From contig JAKQSH010000255.1 in the NCBI GenBank assembly GCA_029570245.1, positions 1 through 7,183 of the forward strand: a stretch of 7,183 bases of DNA, read 5' to 3'. The notes below the pieces were generated by a model. That model was not told where the DNA came from. It saw nothing but the letters and a program-made list of their open reading frames with translations, and made no database searches. Shown here in pieces: positions 1-5,168 of the stretch. The DNA is from Deltaproteobacteria bacterium (GTDB taxonomy: Bacteria; Myxococcota_A; SURF-8). The stretch's first letter is position 1. Each line of letters begins with the position of its first letter. Made by a program: the position numbers and the translations under genes.

Positions 1-926
1 TGAACTCCGAGTTTTTGACCTTCTGCGGCCAGTTGGGCTTCAAGCGCGCCCATCTCTTCTATTTCAATTACTGCATCCTTGCTGTTTTTGGAAGCAAGGG
101 CGCGATCGACCTTGCCTTTGCTGGAAGCGAAAGCGTCCATAAGCCCTTTCATCGCAAGAGCCTGACTGTCGGCATCACAGGCGCAGCGGTTGGAAACAAC
201 CTTGCGCACCAGCTGGCGGGCTCTTTCAAGCTCACCGCCGACAAATATCGTATAAGCCTGCTTCAGACCGGCCTGAACATCCTGCTCGCTGGGCATTTTC
301 TTTAACGGAGTCCGACTTCTGGCCGGAGCCGGAGCGATTGCCGCCGCAGAAACTTCTTCGATTTCTTTTTCCTGGCGGCCTTCCGCCACAAGTTCTTCAT
401 CGCCTTCAAAGAAATCGCTCTCTTTCAGCAGCGGCTCAGGGGGAACGAGCAGAGCCTTAACCCACTTTTTACCTTCGCCTGAAGCTCTGAACGGGTCTTT
501 CGATGCCAGACCTATTTTTTTCTGACGTTTCACCTCACCGTCTCTGACGTTTACCACCACATAATCAAACGAATACCGGCTGTCGTCGTTCTTATAAACG
601 GCATTTCCAATCAACACCAGATCGTAATCGGTTCCGCGCATCAGCTTGAGTATACAGTCTTTATCAAAAGCACAGAGTTCAAGGCGCTCAGCGCGCTTGT
701 CTCCGTATGCAGAACGGAAATCATCAATTTTTTCAACAGTAAAAGGTTTGAACGTCTGCAGGCTGGCGGCAAGCTCCGAGTCGATCTGCTCTATCCGGTC
801 AAGATCGGCGCCTTTTCCGGGAACGGTGGGAATAAAAAGAAGTTTTCCCATTCTGTCGGCATGTGCGACAGATGAAACCAGAATTGAAGAAAACAGGAAA
901 ATAAACAGAACCGGCAGCTTCTTCAT
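1..926 (-). CDS. Secreted protein with TolB/CsgG-like N-terminal domain, C-terminus cut by window edge
   Basis: The frame is open for 308 codons from the ATG at 926 to the left edge with no stop, so the C-terminus is missing. A GGAGG Shine-Dalgarno sits 9 nt before the start. Residues 1-23 are a signal peptide (KK, then a hydrophobic core, then AHA before Asp24), so the product should reach the periplasm or beyond. Residues 26-140 look like the alpha/beta fold of TolB/CsgG-like secreted proteins: a LLFIPTVPG strand, then LCAFDKDC (residues 84-91), then YDLVLIGNAVYKNDDSRYSF and strands that carry a D-G turn. Paired cysteines before a 'gad.vl.G.v' strand recur in deltaproteobacterial proteins of this kind, from memory. 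Residues 165-210 are acidic then Ala/Pro-rich and look like a linker. From about 215 onward the protein is helical and TPR-like (AYTIFVGGELERARQLVRKV), with a CAC at 248-250. Function is unknown, and the family assignment is inference. Confidence 0.85.
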   Translation of the reverse strand, partial: MKKLPVLFIFLFSSILVSSVAHADRMGKLLFIPTVPGKGADLDRIEQIDSELAASLQTFKPFTVEKIDDFRSAYGDKRAERLELCAFDKDCILKLMRGTDYDLVLIGNAVYKNDDSRYSFDYVVVNVRDGEVKRQKKIGLASKDPFRASGEGKKWVKALLVPPEPLLKESDFFEGDEELVAEGRQEKEIEEVSAAAIAPAPARSRTPLKKMPSEQDVQAGLKQAYTIFVGGELERARQLVRKVVSNRCACDADSQALAMKGLMDAFASSKGKVDRALASKNSKDAVIEIEEMGALEAQLAAEGQKLGV

Positions 927-1003
927 AACAAACGACCTCCAGTTGGATCATATTAATGCCGGCACTTTACCGGCTTTGTTGTCCTTTTTACGGCACGCAA
1001 AGC

Positions 1004-1031
1004 ATTCTATCCGAAACACCGACAATACCAA
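1004..1031 (-). promoter_or_regulatory. Candidate sigma70 promoter for the secreted-protein gene
   Basis: Read on the minus strand, TTGGTA (1031-1026) is followed after 16 bp by TAGAAT (1009-1004). This is 4/6 and 5/6 to consensus. It lies between the stop of the upstream MaoC gene at 1080 and the ATG at 926, giving a 5' UTR of about 70 nt. The match was found by eye and is only moderate. The gene could also be read through from the MaoC operon. Confidence 0.35.
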
Positions 1032-1079
1032 ACATCTTTTTCTTCACCGCAAGCGAACAGAATGAGCCGGATCGCACAC

Positions 1080-1466
1080 CTATTTTACAACTCCGGTGTA
1101 CAGCCCGCGCAGAAGCACAACTCCGTCGGGACTGCGGCTTTCCGATGCGACAACCACAAACTCCAGATCGCCTTTGGCATATATGTTTTCAATGCGTCCG
1201 TCAGTAACGATCTGGCTACCCGGTCCTATGACGCTGAAAAATTCGAAGCGTTGCCCGGCATGCAGCAGACGCGAAAAATCCAGGTTCAATTCCGGGTCGC
1301 GCAAGGCCACGGAAAACGGTTTCTGATTGAAACATGCAGCATAAGCCGGATGAGCCCTGTTGTCTGGCGCATCAACCGCACGATTGAACATTAGAATAGA
1401 ATCCTGAGAAGCCGTGAAGCTGAAAGGTCCGTAACATCTTCCGACGAGCTGAACATTCAGCTTCAT
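1080..1466 (-). CDS. MaoC-like hotdog protein, HadA-type N-terminal dehydratase half (partner subunit)
   Basis: This 128-aa protein starts at the ATG at 1466, which overlaps the TGA of the upstream MaoC gene as ATGA. AGGAG lies 8 nt before this ATG, inside the upstream gene. The open frame continues upstream to 1718, but that part is the wrong-frame shadow of the neighbour, so the 1466 start is clear. The sequence (VGRCYGPFSFTASQDSIL..., then FNRAVDAPDNRAHPAYAACF near residues 27-46) resembles the MaoC_dehydrat_N/FAS1-dehydratase half of a hotdog dehydratase. It lacks the catalytic SGDxNPLH motif. In families such as mycobacterial HadA with HadB, this non-catalytic half pairs with a motif-bearing subunit and helps bind the acyl chain. 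The tight coupling to the motif-bearing gene supports a heterodimer, with each subunit made in equal amounts. The subunit role is inference; the gene is secure. Confidence 0.88.
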   Translation of the reverse strand: MKLNVQLVGRCYGPFSFTASQDSILMFNRAVDAPDNRAHPAYAACFNQKPFSVALRDPELNLDFSRLLHAGQRFEFFSVIGPGSQIVTDGRIENIYAKGDLEFVVVASESRSPDGVVLLRGLYTGVVK

Positions 1467-1933
1467 ATTGTGTGCTCCTGCGATGAATTGCGAATAACAG
1501 CACCAACTCGAACATTCTTCAGCACCTCGCGTCCGGCGCTGTTGCGGGCGCTTACCGCGAACTCCAGGCGGCCCGGCTCGGTCCGCGCAACAACGTACTT
1601 GAACACAACAACTTCGCCGGGAATTACCGGAAATGAAAATCTGAGATCGACATCCCGTATGAAAACACTTTCTCCGCAAAGGAGCATCAGGCCCGAAAGC
1701 ATGAAGGCCATACTGCACATGCCGTGCAGAACCGCCCCGCCCAGTCCACGCTGAGTCGCAGCTTCGGCATCAAGATGCAGAGGATTGCGGTCGCCGGATG
1801 CTTCGGCATAGCGGACAGGGGTTTCCGGGCTGATGAATTTGCAGACGGTATGAGAATGTCCGATTCTGAATTCGAAAGGTTTGTTTTTCATTGCGAAGTT
1901 GCTTCCGACAAACTGCATGACAGACGCATTCAT
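1463..1933 (-). CDS. MaoC-like (R)-specific enoyl-thioester hydratase, catalytic subunit (HadB/hydratase-2 type)
   Basis: This 156-aa hotdog protein carries an intact hydratase-2 motif at residues 42-53 (YAEASGDRNPLH). D48 and H53 are the expected catalytic pair for adding water across, or removing it from, a trans-2-enoyl thioester. GGAVLHGM (about residues 65-72) is the second conserved stretch and forms the hot-dog helix and acyl pocket. The natural substrate, CoA or ACP thioester, cannot be read from sequence. The stop overlaps the next gene by 4 nt, so the pair is probably co-translated. It lies 94 nt after coaE on the same strand. Start choice is uncertain: the ATG at 1933 has no clear ribosome site, while the ATG at 1891 (MKNKPFEF) has GGAAG about 10 nt upstream and begins just where the MaoC domain does, giving 142 aa. 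The hydratase call is firm; the pathway is not (fatty acid synthesis, beta-oxidation or PHA-type). Confidence 0.9.
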   Translation of the reverse strand: MNASVMQFVGSNFAMKNKPFEFRIGHSHTVCKFISPETPVRYAEASGDRNPLHLDAEAATQRGLGGAVLHGMCSMAFMLSGLMLLCGESVFIRDVDLRFSFPVIPGEVVVFKYVVARTEPGRLEFAVSARNSAGREVLKNVRVGAVIRNSSQEHTI

Positions 1934-1961
1934 TTCTGGACGCGTCGATTCCAGACTCAGA

Positions 1962-1991
1962 AATCTAGTACCACTGGCTTGAAATAGTCAA
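1962..1991 (-). promoter_or_regulatory. Candidate promoter for the MaoC pair
   Basis: On the minus strand, TTGACT (1991-1986, 5/6 to consensus) and TAGATT (1967-1962, 4/6) are 18 bp apart, in the 94-nt gap between the coaE stop and the first MaoC gene. A transcript would start near 1955. This could give the MaoC pair expression independent of coaE. It is a by-eye match only. Confidence 0.35.
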
Positions 1992-2027
1992 ATAATAATG
2001 CAGGAAAGATTGGTAAAAGAACAGAAA

Positions 2028-2624
2028 TCAACCGTTAACGAAAAGTCTGTCCAGTTCGTCAACCTGCCGGATGGTGTTTTCAAGGCTTTCGCTGTTGTCA
2101 ATTACGTAATCGGCAACTTCCAGCTTCCGTTCCAGCGGGAACTGCGTTCTTATAAGAGCTTCGGCTTCCCGGATGCTGATTCCTTCTCGGGCGACAAGCC
2201 TTTCGACCTGCTGGCGTCTTTCGGTGCTGATTACGATAAGCCCGTCAAGAGTGCGGTATTCGTTGGTTTCAACCAGAAGTGCGGCGTGGTATATGCAGTA
2301 TTTCATTCCGTCCTTGCGGAATTCTTCTATCTGCTCAAAAGCTTCACGGCGGATTTCGGGGTGAACAATGTCTTCAAGCAGGTGGCGGCGCTGGGCATTT
2401 CCGAAAACGATTTCGCGCAGCCGGGCCCGATTGATAGTTCTGTCCGGCAGCAGAATTTCCGTTCCGAACTCCTCTATCACCTTCTCATAAGCCAGACTTC
2501 CGGGCACAACTACATCACGAGCCAGCTTGTCTGCGTCGATTGCAGCCGCGCCCCGTTCAACAAACATCGCTGCGATGGTGCTTTTTCCGCTGGCTATGCC
2601 ACCTGTAAGACCGTAAACCTTCAT
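2028..2624 (-). CDS. coaE: Dephospho-CoA kinase
   Basis: This 198-aa cytosolic kinase carries out the last step of coenzyme A synthesis, ATP-dependent phosphorylation of the ribose 3'-hydroxyl of dephospho-CoA. The N-terminus holds the Walker A loop GGIASGKST (residues 8-16). Then come IDADKLAR (29-36), matching the conserved DAD substrate site, and LLEDIVHPEIRR, the usual 'HPxIR' element. The adenine/lid region is also typical (ERRQQVERLVAR, then RTQFPLERKLEVADYVIDN). ALLVE takes the place of the common PLLFE. Length is typical of CoaE. The frame stays open to an ATG at 2699, but the ATG at 2624 has GGAG 9 nt upstream and starts directly with the kinase fold, so the extra 25 residues are not used. 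Downstream lie two MaoC genes that act on acyl thioesters, so a CoA-themed operon is plausible. Upstream is the TPR membrane protein gene, 148 nt away. Confidence 0.97.
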   Translation of the reverse strand: MKVYGLTGGIASGKSTIAAMFVERGAAAIDADKLARDVVVPGSLAYEKVIEEFGTEILLPDRTINRARLREIVFGNAQRRHLLEDIVHPEIRREAFEQIEEFRKDGMKYCIYHAALLVETNEYRTLDGLIVISTERRQQVERLVAREGISIREAEALIRTQFPLERKLEVADYVIDNSESLENTIRQVDELDRLFVNG

Positions 2625-2708
2625 ACCCGGCTTCTCCCCATAGTCGTTGCAGGTTGAGAAAATACGGATGTCAAAGTTCCCCGGAGAAAATCCAGCCATT
2701 TCTTAGTT

Positions 2709-2737
2709 ATTTTACCTTATGCCCAGTCAATCGGCAA
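2709..2737 (-). promoter_or_regulatory. Candidate promoter for coaE
   Basis: On the minus strand, TTGCCG (2737-2732, 4/6 to consensus) and TAAAAT (2714-2709, 5/6) are 17 bp apart. Transcription would begin near 2702, leaving a leader of about 78 nt before coaE. The -35 box lies inside one arm of the hairpin at 2732-2750, so the hairpin and promoter share bases. The match is weak and unverified. Confidence 0.3.
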
Positions 2738-2750
2738 GTTCGGCTTGCCG
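2732..2750. repeat. 7-bp perfect inverted repeat (hairpin) between TPR gene and coaE
   Basis: CGGCAAG (2732-2738) and CTTGCCG (2744-2750) form a GC-rich stem with a 5-nt loop. It begins 22 nt beyond the stop of the TPR membrane gene. Neither strand has a T run after it, so it is not a classical intrinsic terminator. It may protect the mRNA end, attenuate transcription, or bind a regulator at the coaE promoter. Confidence 0.5.
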
Positions 2751-2772
2751 TATTTGAAGGATTTCCTCCGTT

Positions 2773-4608
2773 TCAACGCCAGCGGATTTCATATGGCCAG
2801 AAAATAGGACGAGCCATGGACAGTCCTGGCGGCGACATGGTTGCTTCTGAAGAAACGCCCTTATAGACGAAACGAACATTGTTTATGCCACGCAGAGCAT
2901 AAAATTCACAGGTGTAAGGAGTTTCGCTTTCAGACAATAAGGTGAAATCACCGCAAGGCTCGCCGTTGATTTCGATTGAAAATTGAGGGAATTTTCCGTC
3001 GATTTTATTCCCGCGAACCATGACGCCGAACTGGCTCCATCCAGGCAGCATGACGATTTCCAGTTCCGCTCGTCCGCTTTTTTCGAAATCGCCGTTCGCT
3101 GTTCCCCGCCAATGCGATGGCTCATACTCCTGCATAAGCCTGCCCTGCATGGAACTGATAAGCTCACGATCATCATTCAGCGCGGCGACGGAAAGGAGGT
3201 TGAATACGTAGAGGTAGTTTCCCGGTTCCAGGGAAACGGCCTGATCGAAATAGTCCAGAGCCTCGTAAAACTTTTCCTCACTGTAGGCCGCTTCGCCCAT
3301 GGCGTTAAGAGCGCCGGCATCGTATGGGCTGCGCTTAAGAGCCAGCGCTGCAACCCGTCTGGATTCTTCAGGCTTTCCGGCATACGCGCATAATGAAGCA
3401 TAACGCATGAGCAGAGCATGCCTGCGGCTCATTTTGTCGCCGCGATATTCCTCGCCTTCCTTCGGCGCCAGAGACCGGAGAGCATCCATCTGTTCGCGCT
3501 CTCCACCATAACGCATCCACAAATCGACAAGCATTTCGTAATCATCCGGCAGGCATGCGTCAAAATCGCGCAATTCATCTCCGCTGTCGATCATGCGCAA
3601 CGCCAGACGCAGACCATCATTGCGCAGACCGGCTTCCGAAAGCGCGGCAGCCAGACCAACGACATGTCGCCCCGAAAACGGAAACAGCCCGACAAGGCGC
3701 GCATAATCCGACACTGCTTCAAGCGGTTTTCCTGCCAGTCTGGCGCTTCTGGCGCGCCACTCCAGAAGCTCTGCAAGACGATTGAAATCACTCAGAACAA
3801 CTGCTTTTTCAATAAGAGTTCCCGGGGGATAAGTGATTTCGCCGGAAACTGCTCCGCCTTCACAGAAAGTGCGGGGATCGACTTTTTCCAGTTGCAGATA
3901 TTCGACTGCGTAGGAGCCCAGCCTTACAACTGCAAGCACTCCAAGCGCCAGAACGAAAATCCCCGGCAGCAAAGGTGTTCGTATGGAATTCGCAAAGACC
4001 CGGAACTGTACGGAGGCGACTCCAGAGATTCCAAGCAGCAGAGCTGAACTCGAAAGTGCAATTGCATAGTATGGGAGCGTGTCGAATTCACCGGAGAACT
4101 GCACAGGCAGCAGGCGTACTCCTTCGGAAGCAGCGATTCCGGCAAAGCCCAGAAGCGGTTCAGATGTTTTCAAGTGCAGCAGATATGGAACAATAAAAAA
4201 AACATATACAAGCAAAACCAAAGTCAAACCCGGCACGGCGATTAAGAGCAGACGCGGCATCTGCGGCGGCTCCGGTGCTGAAAAAACCGCCGGAACTCTC
4301 TCTGACAATGCGCAAGCCAGAAGAAGAAGCAGCGCCGACAGGCAGATCAGAGCGAACAGATGGTTCTCAGAAAGATAAGCTCTGCCGATTCCGTCATAAG
4401 AGAGAAAAAAAATATCCGTCAGAAATAGCCAGAAGAAAACATTCTTGCGATGCGACCTGGTAAACAGCAGACTCAGCCATATTCCCGCGACAACAGCATG
4501 TACGACAGCCGTCTGCCATCCTGCAAGCATGGCCGTCGCGGACGTGACGATAAGAGCAGCCCAGGCAAGCAACAACCTGATTCTTTTAATTTTTTGTCCT
4601 TCGCCCAT
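2773..4608 (-). CDS. Polytopic membrane protein with TPRs and a C-terminal beta-rich (carbohydrate-binding-like) domain
   Basis: This 611-aa protein has three parts. Residues 1-235 hold about seven hydrophobic segments (near 12-30, 32-50, 57-71, 84-101, 119-143, 179-200 and 212-232). Residues 265-495 are helical and repeat-like, with a clear TPR at 431-464 (ALNAMGEAAYSEEKFYEAL... then AVSLEPGN) and a weaker one at 398-427. Residues 500-611 are beta-rich (GKFPQFSIEINGEPCGDFTL, then GINNVRFVYKG), with a layout like Ca-dependent carbohydrate-binding jelly rolls of the CBM60/CBM35 kind. That resemblance is inference. I chose the ATG at 4608 because GAGG lies 6 nt upstream and the basic MGEGQKIKRIR leads straight into the first membrane helix. 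The frame extends to an ATG at 4641 without a ribosome site. It may act in envelope glycan assembly or scaffolding, but I see no catalytic motif and recognise no specific family. Confidence 0.88.
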   Translation of the reverse strand: MGEGQKIKRIRLLLAWAALIVTSATAMLAGWQTAVVHAVVAGIWLSLLFTRSHRKNVFFWLFLTDIFFLSYDGIGRAYLSENHLFALICLSALLLLLACALSERVPAVFSAPEPPQMPRLLLIAVPGLTLVLLVYVFFIVPYLLHLKTSEPLLGFAGIAASEGVRLLPVQFSGEFDTLPYYAIALSSSALLLGISGVASVQFRVFANSIRTPLLPGIFVLALGVLAVVRLGSYAVEYLQLEKVDPRTFCEGGAVSGEITYPPGTLIEKAVVLSDFNRLAELLEWRARSARLAGKPLEAVSDYARLVGLFPFSGRHVVGLAAALSEAGLRNDGLRLALRMIDSGDELRDFDACLPDDYEMLVDLWMRYGGEREQMDALRSLAPKEGEEYRGDKMSRRHALLMRYASLCAYAGKPEESRRVAALALKRSPYDAGALNAMGEAAYSEEKFYEALDYFDQAVSLEPGNYLYVFNLLSVAALNDDRELISSMQGRLMQEYEPSHWRGTANGDFEKSGRAELEIVMLPGWSQFGVMVRGNKIDGKFPQFSIEINGEPCGDFTLLSESETPYTCEFYALRGINNVRFVYKGVSSEATMSPPGLSMARPIFWPYEIRWR

Positions 4609-4641
4609 AAAAAACCTCATCACACTGAAAACCCATACCAT

Positions 4642-5094
4642 CGGAGTTTTGGAATGCCGCCACAGGAGCCAATCTACCCTGTAAACAAAAAGAATAAAAC
4701 AGGCCGGACGGCATATCCAATTATTTATGCTTCAGATAGTGAGCGAACACAGGCGCTGGAGCGTGTTAATAAATACACACGGAGAATGCAGAATATTGCC
4801 TGTATCTCTTGACCATTGCATAAACACGGAGGAAAATTCAAAATGCAGGCAGGAAATAAGGCCAAAGCTCACCGTTAAGCTTCGCCCTTATCCTGAACAG
4901 CGCTTTACGTTCTTTAACAGAATGCCGGTAATGGAAATTCCAGAAACATCTAAGAATTTGCAAAATACAGCAATGGCGGACAATTCAACTCCGAAAATTC
5001 GTAATGCTCCAATATCGCTGGAATTTTCATTGACAATGCTTTTTTTTCGAGTAAGGTTGCAATTGTTGAATTCCTGGGAGAAACCAACAATTGC
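4642..5094. other. Divergent intergenic region without a convincing gene
   Basis: This stretch separates the minus-strand TPR gene from the plus-strand lipoprotein gene. Open frames exist on both strands (plus 4727-5098, minus 4888-5157), but they lack a ribosome site, recognisable motifs or a hydrophobic segment, and they run over the repeat and promoter region. The right half is AT-rich. It holds an 8-bp inverted repeat (GAAAATTC at 4993-5000, GAATTTTC at 5021-5028), the 11-bp palindrome CATTGACAATG (5028-5038) and eight T residues (5040-5047). I found no strong promoter for the leftward gene. Confidence 0.5.
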
Positions 5095-5106
5095 TTGACA
5101 ATTGTC
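5060..5106. repeat. CAATTG-based inverted and direct repeats (operator candidate)
   Basis: CAATTGTTG (5060-5068) and CAACAATTG (5085-5093) are perfect 9-bp inverted arms separated by 16 bp. GACAATTGTC (5097-5106) is a perfect 10-bp palindrome that overlaps the -35 box. CAATTGTTGAAT (5060-5071) also recurs as CAATTGTCGAAT (5099-5110), with one mismatch. CAATTG thus occurs three times in 45 bp directly on the promoter, as expected of a dimeric repressor or activator site. No regulator gene is in the window. Confidence 0.6.
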
Positions 5107-5124
5107 GAATGGTCGGCTTATATT
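5095..5124 (+). promoter_or_regulatory. Strong sigma70-type promoter of the cysteine-rich lipoprotein gene
   Basis: A consensus -35 TTGACA (5095-5100) is followed after 18 bp by TATATT (5119-5124, 5/6), or after 17 bp by TTATAT. Transcription would start near 5131, giving a leader of about 38 nt that contains AAGGGG 7 nt before the ATG at 5169. The -35 box sits in a perfect palindrome, so binding there would block or modulate RNA polymerase. Confidence 0.75.
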
Positions 5125-5168
5125 TCTCCGAAATGGTTGTAAGCCGCTAAGACACAAGGGGTTTTGTT

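Noticed and set aside
958..974. GCCGG / CCGGC hairpin upstream of the secreted-protein gene
   Set aside because: The stem is only 5 bp with a 7-nt loop. The following T-rich stretch is on the plus strand, where no gene ends, so a terminator call is not supported.
1467..1718. Upstream extension of the second MaoC-like frame (ATG at 1718)
   Set aside because: This part lies entirely within the well-supported first MaoC gene in another frame and is Arg/Cys-rich nonsense. The ATG at 1466 has AGGAG and starts the hotdog domain.
1998..2657. Long plus-strand frame over coaE
   Set aside because: It is the antisense shadow of coaE, which has all kinase motifs on the minus strand.
2625..2699. 25-residue N-terminal extension of CoaE
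   Set aside because: CoaE proteins begin just before the P-loop, and the ATG at 2624 has a good ribosome site.
4609..4641. Longer start for the TPR membrane protein
   Set aside because: There is no ribosome site before 4641, while the ATG at 4608 has GAGG at 6 nt and a basic N-terminus leading into a membrane helix.
5031..5036. Second consensus TTGACA upstream of the lipoprotein gene
   Set aside because: No acceptable -10 box lies 15-19 bp downstream. The TTGACA at 5095 fits much better.
4727..5098. 123-codon plus-strand frame in the divergent region
   Set aside because: It has no ribosome site, domain or signal peptide, and it ends inside the repeat cluster at the -35 box. It is probably random.
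4888..5157. 89-codon minus-strand frame in the divergent region
   Set aside because: It would start within the leader of the lipoprotein gene and run through its promoter. No ribosome site or recognisable motif supports it.
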